A DNA stretch of 64,000 nt from Prostheceraeus crozeri (Eukaryota; Platyhelminthes; Polycladida; Euryleptidae). The stretch spans positions 310,001 through 374,000 of the forward strand of contig CAJQUW010009236.1 in assembly GCA_907163375.1 (NCBI GenBank). Reading direction: 5' to 3'. Made by a program: the position numbers and the translations under genes. Positions 1 to 12,904 of the stretch are shown one piece after another. Under the pieces are notes generated by a model. It was not told the DNA's origin and ran no database searches. It saw only the letters and a list, made by a program, of their open reading frames with translations. Within the stretch, counting starts at the first letter, position 1; each line of letters opens with the position of its first letter.

Positions 1-3000
1 GCTTCTTTGAATTTCATTCTCATCATTTCATATGGCAATTGTTATTCCTTGTCTTTTGGGATAGATATACACCATGAAATCAGGATTACAATGAATACTT
101 ATACCAACGTTCATACAAGAAATTTGTAAAATTGCGTTCATGTAGCCTATAATGTGTGTTTTATAATTTGATGCTTTCATAATTTTATTGTAAAGAAATT
201 ATATTAAGTTTGAGAATCTCTATAAATTGTGAAATTCATATACACAACAAAATGCTACCACTGAAACTCTTCTGTTCGTAATAAAATACGAAGAAATTTC
301 TCATAATGAGAATAGGCCGGTAATCGGGATCACTTTCATTCTAATGGATTTTCGGTTCTAACCACACGAATTTTCTGGCAAATGCCATGTGACATCTTGA
401 TCCAGATAATATGTTGATACACGAAAATGCTTGTGTCTTCCTTTAAAGGCCACTTTTCGTGAGTCAAAATTATCCTTGGGTTATTTCTTGGATTGAAGTT
501 TCACTCAAAACTTGATCATAGATAGACTATTGGAAAGGGACATTTAGTGAAGAATAGTTTTATTTAAATAACCGCATGAATTATATTTACACTTTCATGA
601 CCTCGATCATTTAATGAATTTGAATCTATAAACCAAGAATGTCGGCCTGCGTGGTACTATTGTACAATCAGTTGACTGTATGTGAGATACTGGCATTATA
701 GTGCATGAATGAAACTCTTGACCGTTTAGAAAAGGATATGAGGAAATAAGATTATTTGGCTCTCCCTAATCGGGAGCGGGTCAGGGTCACACTCAAGCTT
801 GAAGCTTCCCAATGGACACTGGGATCTCAACACCGCTAATTAAATCCTTTCATTCAAATACTTATTCTAATGTCAAAATTTGCAGATGTATTTGTCTTCA
901 GCCAAACAGCTAGAGAAGATCTACTAATATGTTGCATATATCTTCATCAAATGAAAGTGAAAAGAGCATACATTGTCCAAATTCATGTTTTATACACAGG
1001 TGCGACAAAAAAGGCAATGAAGTCTACTAGTGAAAGCTTTGTAACGCGTTCATGTAGACCCTACGTACATCAGATCATCATTATTCCTACCATGTTGCGC
1101 GATACAGCATAATCGATGCTCAAATTTGTAATTTGATATAATAACCTGAATTGTGATTATTTCATGCATTGTTTTGCGATCTAGCTATGTGTATATATGT
1201 GAGGAGATGAAAAGATAAGTTGATTTTCATGAAGTTGAAATAAGTGAATCTGAACTCTCTCAATATCGCCTTCCCCTCCCAGCATCTGGTATTCTTTCAT
1301 TCTTTTCTCTTATAGAATGGACTAATTAACGTGATGCCATTTCATCTTTTAGCTACATGTAGGTGATATTTGATCGAGTGAAAATAAATTAAATGACATG
1401 CGCACACGCATATTGCTCGAATCAGCATAACATTATTTCTTATGTTTAGAATCCGCCTCCGTCTCGGTTAATAATCGATGTTGCTGACGCTTGTTGATGA
1501 ATTGTAAAGTTCCTGTGCACATCAAGGCAGTTGAACAAAATACACATTTCATTAAATAAACCAGCACATTTTCCAGTAAATGGACAATGTTTTCGACAGT
1601 AAAAACTCGTTTTAAACAATCTCCACAATGTGATTGATATGCATGGTCGAATTCGGTACATTTTGAATGGCAAAGGTTCGTCTACGCGACGAGGAATGAT
1701 AAAATTCTTAAGACTACATCCTTAAAAGGTTTTGTCATCACAACTATGTCTATGGTGAAACAACTGTTTCTGAAGCTGCCGATATTTGTGACAAAAAGTC
1801 AAATGGATGTGTCCATTCATATTTTCTAGCTCTGAAGTGCGTTTAGTTATAATAATCGCTTTTATTTATTAGTTATAATATATCGCTTACGTTTAGAGAG
1901 GAGTCAAAACACGAAGTTGTGGAAGAGATTCTTTTCATGAAGTTCATGTACCGGTGCCATCAGTTATTGACATGTAGACAAAATTCAGATATTTCAATAA
2001 TTCGAGACAACACAGTATGTCTCAGTCATTATCACTCTCGTAGGATCGAAAAAGCCATTCAAGAATGTTGATGCAAGTTATTCATATCTGGTAGCGTGTA
2101 TGAAATGTGAGCTTTTTTCTCAATAGCCTTACGATGCGAAATACTTCAGAAATAATGAAATGCCATGTGATTTCTGATTGTCGTTAGAATAACATCAAAA
2201 TTAAGAATTAATCACAATCAAACTACCAGTTAAGTTTGTGATTGACATATTGGGATGAGGGGCTAAACCGAAAAGGTTGTAACCGAGCGACTATATTTTT
2301 ACCGAAATTGGGACAACTTACAAAGTAGGTGAAAGGTCTCTTTGTTGATGGCTCTTTATTTCTTACAAAAATGATCTTAGTTGACATAGGCAACGAACTT
2401 GAAAGTATTTTCATGGGCTCTGACAAGAGTCCAAACCGACTATCTGACAGTCATGGAATCTTCATTTTTTTATATTTATACGTGTGCAACTTTTTGACTG
2501 AATGCCTTAATTCTACTTACTGTATTTTTAGTGCTTTTTCTTTCGATATGTGTTTTAATATTGATTGCTCAGCTCCTCCGTGTTTATGCGCTTCTAGAAA
2601 AACGGATTCTCCTACAGATTGATCCATGCATTACATCTGCACGCATATAGAATGTATATGAAGCACATGTATATGTCTGCAATTTTTTCCAATAACTTGT
2701 CGTGTAATCATCAGTTCTATGCTTTTTTATAATGGGATTATTGTTGTTCCCTGAGCTATCTAATAATAATTGATTTTTTATGCTACAGGTATGCAATAAA
2801 TTTTCTTTTATTTTTCTATTTTGCATTGCTTACTTTCCTCGGCTGAGAAAATACGATGATTTTTTATCGCTATCCACATCACTAAACTGAAAAATAGCTG
2901 AACTTTAGTTCCGGGATATTGCGAAACTGAGCCATACATCTGCTTTCAAAAGAGCCTTTCAGGATGCCGGGACAAATGCGCCCAAACCCTGACTGTGCCG

Positions 3001-5998
3001 GTCAAGCCTGGACGTCTTATCAAGCTGTCAGAAGACAGCCAATTTTTATATCTTTGAAATCACTTCGATAGGATACTATAACTTGGCTCGCAGCACCGAG
3101 ATGCAATGATCGTGTTTTAAAACCATTTCTGTCTCGTGATTTCCTGGTACAATTTTATTAGATCATCAATTTTGTTGTGTGCTTATTCATTTTCGTGTGA
3201 TTATTAAAGCCATAGTTCCAGAAACTTTTCCAAAGAGTTTATAGAAGCATAAGTTGCAAGAACTGTGAATCAAACTTTAGTTAGTGCTATTTATATTTTC
3301 CTTCAAATTAAAAAGTTGAGTTTGAAACTGTCAATTTTACCCAGTGTATGGGTCAGTGTCGAAGGTTCTCATTTGTTTTTGTATTAAGATACTTGTCAAA
3401 ATATCCTGTCATTCCATTGAACATCGAAAAGACAAAAATTGTACTCAATTGAGAGAAGAAATTTCTAGCAACAGCAATTGTAATCGCTCACGATGCAAAT
3501 AGTTCGACAATTTGCTTTTGCCTTCGAAACATGTTTTTTGAAAATATCCCTCACAGACATTGGCTAAGCATGGCAATCAAAAATCAGAATCTTGATGCAA
3601 CCCTAAAACTGGAAGCGTAGGCTACGTAACTTTATAGTCGATAGATGAGGGAAAGGTTTTTGGTCGTGGTGGATCAAGGGGAAATTATGGTGTCTGGTCA
3701 TGTGATTTCCTTATCTGTAATCGGTTCGACAAGTGATTGCAGAACCGATGGCCAGGGGTCAAACTTAAAGAAGGGAAAAAATTGAAAGAAAGCTATCACA
3801 TCATAGGGTTGTCAAACGAACCTTAATTAACTAAGCATCAATTAGACTTCATGATGTGTCGAGACTCGAAATCAAAGACATGTATTCATACGATATATTT
3901 TAGTCTCTTAAATTTTTTAAGTTAAAAGTAAATTTTTCTAAATTAGCATCGCTGTAAAAGATTGATTATCGGCCTTCTGCGATATATATGTTCAAGCATT
4001 CTTCTGCAAATGCATGCAACTAAAACAATAATGCATGAGAATGAATTTTAATTAGATAACTTTTCTCTCTTACTTATTTTACAGTTCAGTTAAGCAAGCG
4101 ATCTTGATTTTCATGTATCTAAATATCTGTGTCTTCTGTAGAAAGCTTACAAGATTGAAAAGAAGTATGACTCAGTTTTAGCGACTTTCGAAAGAAAACG
4201 CTTCAGGGTAAGAACGCCATCTTGAAAATTCAGGTGATAATCATGCCAATCGACTACTTCAGACTGCTAATGATTCCTGATGTCATTTCAGATCTCTTCA
4301 AATTCTCAAGAGATGTTGTATCCACAGATTTCAGAATTAGCGATAGAATATTGATCCGTAGGTTTTATAATCCATATGTAAGAAAATTATGAATTTTCAT
4401 TCATGTTTTAAGCAGATTTGATGCATGTTGGGTGTCAGCTAACAATACACACTCAATCAGTATTTCAAAATCCCCACGACTGCAAGATACAAGGCCCACA
4501 TTTCATCCCTCAACTTAATGATAGACATTAAGAAACATTTCATTTTGCTCGTTTGTTGCATCTCTTGTTTGAATTCACATGAATAATTTTCCTAATATAC
4601 ATATAGAGTTACCCTGATAAATAAGTTCCTTAGTTACAAAATATCGATAAATGTTGACTTGTGGTTCGACAAGTGGCCTGGTGTTTGGAGGATTAGTCCC
4701 AATCCCTCAGTTCTAACAGGATCGATAGGCCGAAACATGAGTGGGGCTTGCAAAAATTACCAATTAAATTAATAGTTGATTGAAAAATTTAAATAATAAT
4801 TAATAATTTTTAATGAATAAATTAAAATTGAATGGATTAAATTCATATTGATAAGTCAATAGTGAGTATTTGGCAATTTGTCATTATAGCAAGATAAAAT
4901 TACAACAATCTTAAGCGGACATATATTGTCAGATTTGTCTGTATAAAAGATTGTCATCAATTAATTCATTTAGGCAGGTGTAGAGTGCTGATAATAAACT
5001 TCAAGGATATTTGCAATTCATTCAGTGACAGCTTCATATTCGGAAATTCATAAAGTCGGGACTAAGCTTCGAACTTTCAGCTAACAGGCCTGCTTGGTTC
5101 ATGCTGATAACTTCTGAATTACTTAAGTTTCACCACTCTGTCTATTTTTCTCCCCTATATTTTATTTCTGGATCTTCGTTTGATTTTCTAGATCCTGTCA
5201 AAAGCACACATTCGATGTTTTGTTGTCTTTAAAGATGTGCTTATTGTTAAAAAATCTCTTGCTTAGAAAATCTCTTAAAAATTATGAGAAGCTTGTGTGG
5301 GAGATAGTATCGAGAGCTGTCCATCTTCTATGTATTGTGCTTCAGTCAGTCCATGTAATGTCATAATGCACAATTTGCTTTGAATATTTTTGAGGAGTAT
5401 ATAGATATACTGTATATGCGCATTTTAAAAATGCAGCACAGTAATGCCCATTCATAAATCCTAGGAAGCACTTTAAATTTTGAGTCAGGCTAAAATTCCT
5501 GGTTTTGCTATCAGTTATGTGGTGAGATTCAGTTGACTTCGGTGTTAAACTATAGACACAAAGTCTTTTAGCATTGACTAGGTCTACCATTTTTTGACAT
5601 AATTTACGGAAAACCTGTCTTTTCGGGTGATATGTATGTATTCCATATTAAAGCACTTACTGGTCAATATCGGATTCATCACATAGTATGTCAAGGAATA
5701 TAAATATCAATTTCCTTACATACAAAGCTTTCTTGTACATAGTTTTACCTACTAGGCGCGCATCTTTTAGAAGCCAATCTGGTCTATTGTTGAACTCAAT
5801 GATCTCATTATTGTTAATTGCATCCATTACATGACTTCGGATGCTTTGGCGGACATCGATCTCCAGCTGCTGGTCTTGTTATCGGCGGTCTCAGTTGTGA
5901 CGAAATATATATTCGCTGATTATAATTGCTTTGACAACCTGAAGTGTGATGTTGATGATAAGTGCTTGATGCCGCCCATTGGCACAATCGCATGTAAA

Positions 5999-6072
5999 GG
6001 GTTCGTAGCTCAGTTGGTAGAGCACGAGTTTAGTCAACCTGGGGTGGTAGGTTCTATTCCTGCGAGCTGCCC
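5999..6072 (+). pseudogene. tRNA-like sequence (tRNA pseudogene or SINE head)
   Basis: The 74 bases contain a good pol III A box (TAGCTCAGTTGGTAGAGCA) with a D-arm GCTC/GAGC pair, and a near-consensus B box (GGTTCTATTCC) in a T-arm GTAGG/CCTGC. The anticodon stem does not pair, and the acceptor arm pairs poorly: GGGTTCG against a 3' side ending GAGCTGCCC. It is therefore more likely a tRNA-derived repeat or decayed tRNA than a working tRNA gene. Confidence 0.5.
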
Positions 6073-7879
6073 TTCTGTCGCAACTTACATGGCAAATGAA
6101 GCTATCTTTCATTTCATTTCAGTCATTTTCCATTAATTAGCTGATTTCCACTAATTTGATTGGTAATTATCGAATGAGTAGAAATAGGTGCAGCCGAGAA
6201 CATATTTGAAGTACAGTGCATTACAAAGCAACGTAATTTATTCTGCTATTCTACTTGCGGATGGTTTTCAAGAAAATGATACATATGACAGCTATTACCT
6301 TTTACTACTTTTTTGGAGGTATGTTTCCAACTTAAATAGCAAAACTTTATGTCATAATCATTTATCAAATGCAAAGATTGGTAAAAGATTTTGAAATTAC
6401 AATGTGACTATGAATATGACCTCTTTTTTCATACTTTCTTTGTTAAACGCATTTGTCTTAATGATCTGCATTCGTCAGGCAATGTGAAATGAGGTGCTTC
6501 CGATAACTATTAGCGCCATACTAAGATATTGGGTCATTGAAATGACAACATGGAGTATCATCAAATATCACTTGAAATATTTTATTTCTATTCAGTTTTG
6601 TTTATATATCTCTCCAACCAGCAGTGTTACAAATCAGTGTGTTGTTTCACTAATTCGAGCGATGATTTTGATAGAGTCAAGAGTTTCCTTTGTATCTGAG
6701 AATTATTCTTTTATAAAGAGAAAGTAATCGTTATACCTGGAGGTCATTCCAGCATTGATGTTGAGTAAATGTAGTATCAAATCCGGATTATTGTAGACAC
6801 AATGCGACAATAAAGTCGACATCATTTCTGAAACCTTATTCCAGATGGATGACCTACAAACAAAGTCAGCAATTAGCAAAGAAATCGCGAATATCTCGGC
6901 GCCTGAATATGATAGTGCCTTGAGAATTCAAGTTTCTCATCACTTGCAAGATGAAATTTCACTTTGAAGATTTGAAAATTGTAGATTATTCGTTCACTCT
7001 CAAAGCTGGTGACTCAATGTTAGGAATCCTATAACATGAGTGGGTAAACATTAGATAAATCTTGGTATCTGGATCAATCAATTATAAAATCAATTTATGT
7101 AGGCTACTCCGCTACTCCCAATGGTCACTCTAATCAAAATATCTCTTAGAGGAATGAAGGAAGTGATTAGACATTTCTGGATGAGTAATTCCATCAATTA
7201 CAATTCACGACTGACTAATTCAAGATTTCAAACAGTTAGAAGAACTAGAATTGTTTATTTTATAAAGATTCAGTAAAACTACAATTTTTTGGAATTTTCA
7301 GAGAATTCCTATAGTAGTAAAATAGCCAGAAAAAAGAAAAAAGAAAGTCTGCTTTTTTTCATGAAGGTGCAGACAGTGTCAATCATCAGTTAGATGAAAC
7401 AGATTCATTAAAAGAAGACAATTCTCGTGGAGGCTCCGATTCCAAATAGAATAGCTAAGATGCCAGCAACTTCAATGAAGTAAATAAATTATGCCCATGT
7501 TAATAGGTTTAATTACAATTTAATGTACTTACATCCTCAGGAGTCCTCACAATGTAATACAAACGTCAACTTTGAATATTTCATATTACAAAACACATGT
7601 AGGAAGTTTACACCAATTATATAGACCAGTGCATGGACATCTCGATACAATAGTGGGATAAGAATGAGACAATACTGTACGGTTGGTGCATTATTTGATT
7701 GAGAGACTTTTACAAAACTATGAGGAACTATCGTGTCTTGCATAGTTCTATGGCTAGCCGGCGTCTATTTACATTACCATGTCGTGAATGGCTCCATGTG
7801 ATTATGGACATTTAGAATATGTGCACGATGTGATTGATGCTTGTTGATCCATGTTTTCAATATGTAGCCTACACTTGAA

Positions 7880-8250
7880 GGTGTCAAGTCAAATTGGTCC
7901 TCGTACAAAATGGTCTGAAAATGGCGTTTATATAACTGTCCCAGGGAAAATCTCGGATCCGAATTTGAACAACATAGGCGTTCTAAGCAACATCTAAGAC
8001 GTGCGCTTCTGCTCAAATTCTAGCCTGAAACCCAACAACCTCTGACAGTTAGAAAGTACGCATATTTTGGCCTACTTCCACGAACTGTCAGGGTTTATTG
8101 ATTCTCTGGCGAAAACACTTTTAGATGTTGCTGAGAGCGCTTCTGTTGCTCATTAAATTCTGTTTCGAGGCTTTCCCTAGGACAGTTCTATCAAAACCGA
8201 GTTCAGGACCCTTTTGTAAAAATCCATTTTGACCAGGACTTTGCGAATCA
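7880..8250. repeat. Imperfect foldback element
   Basis: The left arm (about 7880-8010) and the reverse complement of the right arm (about 8108-8250) align over some 130 bases with mismatches. Shared blocks include AACTGTCC, AGGGAAA and AGCAACATCTAA. The roughly 100-base loop has its own smaller inverted pair (CTGACAGTT against AACTGTCAG). There is no coding capacity. This looks like a non-autonomous foldback or MITE copy of some age. No target duplication was recognised. Confidence 0.55.
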
Positions 8251-9339
8251 TGATAGCTCGATTGTAACTTAATCGAAATTTGATGGTAAATTGAAATCAG
8301 CTCTGCATTTCATAACTCGAAGCGGATGCATTTATTGATTGATCCTAGTTTGATGCTGAACAAATGATTGAATAGAGATGCTGAAAACGCTGCATCTTTA
8401 GGAAATTTTTTTTTCTTTCTTTCTTTGGTAGCATTCCTTACCACAGAGCAAGTATATTAGGTAGAGTGGTAACTCAGCATTTATCAAATCCCCAATGTGT
8501 ATGCACTTTCGATTTTATTAAATGAACTCGAGCGGGATATAGTCGGTAATTGTTACCAAATGTGAGATATGCAAAGTTTTGAAGTTTTGAGGAAATTGAC
8601 ACGGAATTGAGTGATTATGATAGTAATGCAGAAGGAATGATGGTATTTTACAGATTCTCAGTGTCATGACAGCCTTGGAGATTTAATGTTTGTTAAATTA
8701 TCAATTCGATATGTTCCCATTACTTTCATGCTGAACCTCAAGAGTATTTTTTTAAGCGTGATCATACCACAGGCAACCTGCCACTGGCTCAGCAAAATCA
8801 CATAATCAAAGACAATGATTTCAATCAACTTTGAAAGTTGTAAATGGGTCCACATCACTATTAAGATTCAAGAAATGAAACATGAATTGAGTGAATCATA
8901 AAATCAAGCCGGTGAAAATTGAATCAAAAACTTGAAATTTTAGCCAAGATAGCACGAATAATATCTCGACTTTTTCATGAAGACTCCCATTATAATACGG
9001 ATCATGAAATTCCATTGATAATCATCTAATTTCCGCTTAGTTAGTATGCTATATTAGCAAATATTCATTCCTTTTGATATAGAACTTCTTTTATACTACT
9101 TATATGGGGACGTCATCTCGGTAGTATATCAATTGGCAAATTTTGATTTTCTTAAAACTCCCGAAATAATTTTTTGAACCACGGGAATGTAATCTCCGGA
9201 AAAATTGAATCTTTTCATGTACAAATTTTCACTGTGCTTTTTTGATACTTTTTCAGATACTATTTTGAGTCGACACTACCTGTGTATCCCTACTCCATGT
9301 TCCTTACCATTTTCCTGATAATCTTTCTCTCTTTTACAG

Positions 9340-9897
9340 GTGAATCATAGCTCCTTTCTGTGGATGATTGAACGGAATCCTCCAGCTTATCTCTTTGGGA
9401 CCGTCCATGTGCCGTACACCCGCGTCTGGGCTGATATTGCTCCAGTCGTTAAGCGAACATTCGACCGGATCAGTCATGTGTTTTTTGAACTTGATCTCAC
9501 CGACCCTTACACAATCGGTGCTCTTTCCCGATGTCAACTTCTCCCATCAAACCATCACTTACTTGACTTCATTCCATATTCTATGTATCTCCGTATTGAA
9601 AGACATTTGAACTACGTCCGAAAAATGATTCCGTATTGGATGTCTCCGGACCAGAAGAATCGTGGGATGTATGCCGAATACCTCTTCAGATCAATGACGA
9701 TGGATTGGCAGAAGAAGCGACCAGTTTGGGTGATGCTGATGCTCAATTCATTGACGGAGATGGATGTACGCAACCGGGGAGTACCCGTATTGGATCTCTT
9801 CCTTGCGCAAGAAGCTCATCGAAGAAACAAACGATCGGGGGCGCTGGAAGATGTTCCTGAACAGTGTGATCCTCTAAACCGTCTGAACTTGTCCCAG
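9340..9897 (+). CDS. TRABD2 (TIKI): TIKI/TRABD2 Wnt-inactivating metalloprotease, first visible exon
   Basis: TIKI proteins are membrane-anchored, metal-dependent proteases of the TraB superfamily. They trim the N-terminus of Wnt ligands in the secretory pathway and at the cell surface and so inactivate them. This exon encodes 186 residues in phase 0, from the acceptor TTTTACAG to the donor GTGAGA. It carries the family hallmarks: [15 protein letters not shown], the catalytic-motif stretch [11 protein letters not shown] (residues 20-30, His23) and [10 protein letters not shown] (from residue 49). It also has WMTPDQ-like [21 protein letters not shown] and [13 protein letters not shown]. From memory this is close to vertebrate TIKI1/2 throughout. 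Together with exons at 29713, 34871, 36839 and 37182 it gives a continuous 448-residue frame, against 505-517 in human, so only the signal peptide and a short N-terminal part are missing. Start and promoter are not visible. Confidence 0.93.
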
Positions 9898-11381
9898 GTG
9901 AGAATATTTTATACCAGGGATGTCGTCGGGGGGGAACGTTTGGATATGGAGTTCCTACTTGCCCTCATTGGTGGGGAACGCATAGGAACGCTGCACTGCC
10001 CTCTTCGAAACGGTGTCCATTGAGCCAGATGGGGCACAATCATGAAGTGTTCATGATATTATTCTTAAAGTCTTAAATTCATTTGCATAAATTTCTATGA
10101 AGGCCTCTTCTCTATTTTCCGATTTCTAGAGATTGAGTCAACTCTTTTACATCTTATGGGATTCTTGTTGACAAAGGTACGGCTGATGCTGATCTGATAA
10201 ATAGAATTAATATTATCATGTATACTGTATTAGTAGCGGCCTCAAAGTAATGTTAAACAACTGATATATTATTTGCTCAAAAAATATATCTATATTGATA
10301 ATAGACAACATGTGTCATATAAAGACAAGTGTCATTCATTAACTGTGAAGATTGAGGTTAAGGAAATCCACCGTTTTTAGTCTGCATGAATGACCTATCA
10401 TCATTCAATCATCATTATTCTGCCCTCTTTGGGCCATATATTTGTTGTTTTATGCAAATACAATTATTACTATTATTATCATCATGCCATACACAGCATA
10501 AGGAAAAGGCAAATGTCATAAAGATGGGTTCTGCTACAGGTTAGAGACGATATCGGGTAGGTCTATGCGAATCTTGAGATTAATCAAGACCATATATTAG
10601 GCCCATAAGGCTTTGATAGCTAAGGCCTAAACGTGCCCTGAATTTTCAGCGTTCCCCTAGCCCTAAAAGTAGAACGACAGCCTTGTTTTATACCAATAAT
10701 ATGTGATAGCTTAGACATTTTTAATGGTCTATGTGAACTCATAAGAAAACCAATGAATATTTGATTTTGCTATAACCATATTTATTCGTATGATAAAAGG
10801 AAAAATAAGCACCTGTGCAGAATCGGTGTAGAATCTTTCCACATGTGCGCAGACTTTCACTTTCAAGAAGATGAGGTGTCCCATGTAGCCCCTCGATAGG
10901 GTGACTTGGGACAGCTAGCAATATTAACGACATCAACTTACCGTAGGTCTATGCCCGGTCCGTAAGTGCTGAGAAAGGTTGACATCATCAAACCCTTGTG
11001 ATGTATTTAAGATATTGTTAAATTGAATAGAAACAATGAATCAACTTGGGCCATCAAATATAAAGTATATTCAACTATTTTTACAGAAGCCAAATTGATA
11101 TCTCATACAAATATATAGGGCCTAAAATGCATCTTTTAACATTAATCATTTTCTGTGACAATCAACTCCCTGAACCAACACGGAATGTACAAAAATCTTC
11201 AAGGTTGAAGGGAGGGTGACTTTGGACACTAAAAATAAGATTATTTCATTCAATTTAATACAAAGACAGTGGAGGATTAAACTAAATGGGAGAAAATCAG
11301 GATTTAACAGGATTGATTAAATATTGAGAGTGAAATATTTCCCCAAAGGTTTTGAATTTCATGCTATAATAGTGAAATCCC

Positions 11382-11490
11382 CCCGGTGAAAAAAAACTGT
11401 CGGGATCTGTCGGTCAATTGTCGGTAAATTGTCGGGAAGCCGGCTTCCCGACAATTTACCGACAGATCCCGACAGTTTTTTTTCACCGGG
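11382..11490. repeat. Near-perfect 109-bp palindrome (hairpin element)
   Basis: The right arm of 49 bases (11442-11490) is matched exactly by the left arm (11382-11441), apart from one 11-base extra block (CAATTGTCGGT) that partly repeats the sequence beside it. The centre is GAAGCCGGCTTC and the outer ends are CCCGGTG and CACCGGG. GTCGG words recur through the arms. The whole can fold as a single hairpin with no loop. A MITE-like origin is likely, but no target duplication is clear. Confidence 0.85.
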
Positions 11491-12599
11491 CCACTGCTAA
11501 CATAATTTCTTGAGCAAATACGGCCATAGCTTGCTTATTTACAAGGGGCGAGTCAAAAGCTGCAACACCTTTCATGCACATGCTTTTTTACTCGTGACGA
11601 AAACTAAAAACAGATTCAAGAAGCAAAGTATTTTAACGAAATTCTTGAAGACGCCGTTTCGTGACGTAAAATTTCTCAAATTTACTAATAGGTCTTGATG
11701 GATCATAAATTTTTATGGTATGAGTTTTAAAGAGTAAGTCTGAGTTGCTTGTTTCCTTTTCAATTTTTTTCCCAAGTCATTGGGACGCTCAGGTCAGTTT
11801 TGCTAAGGTTCTGCTAATCCATGTCAATAATTGCTCAACATAGCTAGAAAAAATAATAATTATAGAGACATCCACAATTACTTACACGGATTCGTGTGAT
11901 TATTCATTTGCATACATTTTAGATCTGGCGTCTAGATCTCTTAACTCCTCTAAATACGTCGATGTAAAGTGGTATTTATACAAACACTTTTATTTGTTAA
12001 AAAGCCTTATACCTGCTTTGAACTGGTAACGCTTCTTTTATTGCTGCAAATTATAGATCTGTTCTTTGTATTTATTGGTCAACAAACTATTCAAGGTTGC
12101 ATCGACCACAGTCAATGCTTTTTTGCGCATAACATCGTAGGGATTTATAGATTTTAGTTTGTGTAATTCTTGGAAGACATTACAAGCCATGTAGAGAAAA
12201 TTTCAATACTCCAATTTCTCATTATGCAATGAGTTGACCAAACAGCTGATTGCAAAATATCTTGTGGTGTGAACTGAAGAGGATTCGCAGATCAGCAAGT
12301 ACACTTCAATTCATTTTCAGTATTTAACATTCCATCAATTTATTAAAGCCACTTCATAAATAAAGGGATTACTTTCTTGTCCTGAGAGTCCCAAGGAGCG
12401 TTTTGTCTTATCTTATACAAGGACAGAATCCGCAGTTATTCAAGTAAGAGGTTTTGCTAACACCAAAGTGCGTCGAAGTTGTTGATATTCTACAGATCTG
12501 ATGTGATCTGTTTTAACCATTAGAAAACAAAGCTAGCGCCGTGTATACTGACAGGTAGCGCTGCTCTGTGAGAGAGCGTCCAACATTCACACTCGGATG

Positions 12600-12607
12600 T
12601 ATAAAAT
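12600..12607 (+). promoter_or_regulatory. TATA-box-like sequence
   Basis: TATAAAAT lies 136 bases before the ATG of the small open frame at 12743, in a locally less AT-rich stretch. Its position fits a core promoter, but AT-rich DNA produces such matches by chance. An old retroelement terminus would also fit. Confidence 0.25.
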
Positions 12608-12742
12608 CCACTTTGGTGTGACACAAGAAGTCATTGAAGAAAGACTTGTATCGCCGAAGAAGTCAACATTAGCACTCCCATGAAACCACTTCGGAATCTC
12701 CAGAGAGTCTACTAGTCGGTCCCCAACTCGAGGCTTAGTTAA

Positions 12743-12904
12743 ATGTCAGCTAAGGAAATGACAGGACCTCAAATGGCGGTATGGATGATTGACAGACACT
12801 ATGTCCTATTTGACGCAAATTTGAGGGCTGGGCGGAAGATTATGTCTGAAGAATACAGCGCCATACTCCGCGAACTTAACAAGAGGGATTACCCTGTGGG
12901 TTAG
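12743..12904 (+). CDS. Possible small exon or gene nested in TIKI intron 1
   Basis: A 53-codon frame runs from ATG to TAG and has a more ordinary amino acid mix than the surrounding junk frames. It contains QMAVWMIDRHYVLFDANLRAG and then EEYSAILRELNKRDYPVG, with the helix-rich look of a Myb/SANT- or MADF-like DNA-binding segment. I could not match it to a named family. The end overlaps a fair donor (GG|GTTAGT at about 12898), so it may be a first coding exon rather than a whole gene. A TATA-like box lies upstream at 12600. It could be a transposon relic. Confidence 0.3.
   Translation: MSAKEMTGPQMAVWMIDRHYVLFDANLRAGRKIMSEEYSAILRELNKRDYPVG

Larger units (their letters stand above)
1..9339. other. 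Upstream or intronic AT-rich DNA before the first visible TIKI exon
   Basis: I see no convincing protein gene in this stretch. The open frames are short and low in complexity. Because the exon at 9340 starts with a splice acceptor, at least the part next to it is intron of the TIKI gene, and a signal-peptide exon should lie upstream, either here or outside the window. I looked for an ATG followed by a hydrophobic run and a phase-0 donor and did not find a convincing one. The stretch holds a tRNA-like sequence near 6.0 kb and a foldback repeat near 8.0 kb, listed separately. Confidence 0.6.

Noticed and set aside
3715-4680. Two GGTTCGACAAGTG words as possible pol III B boxes of SINE copies
   Set aside because: No A box at the right distance, and the flanks of the two words do not match each other.
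1-9339. A signal-peptide first exon for TIKI
   Set aside because: No ATG frame here has a hydrophobic core followed by a convincing phase-0 donor. Naming one would be guesswork.
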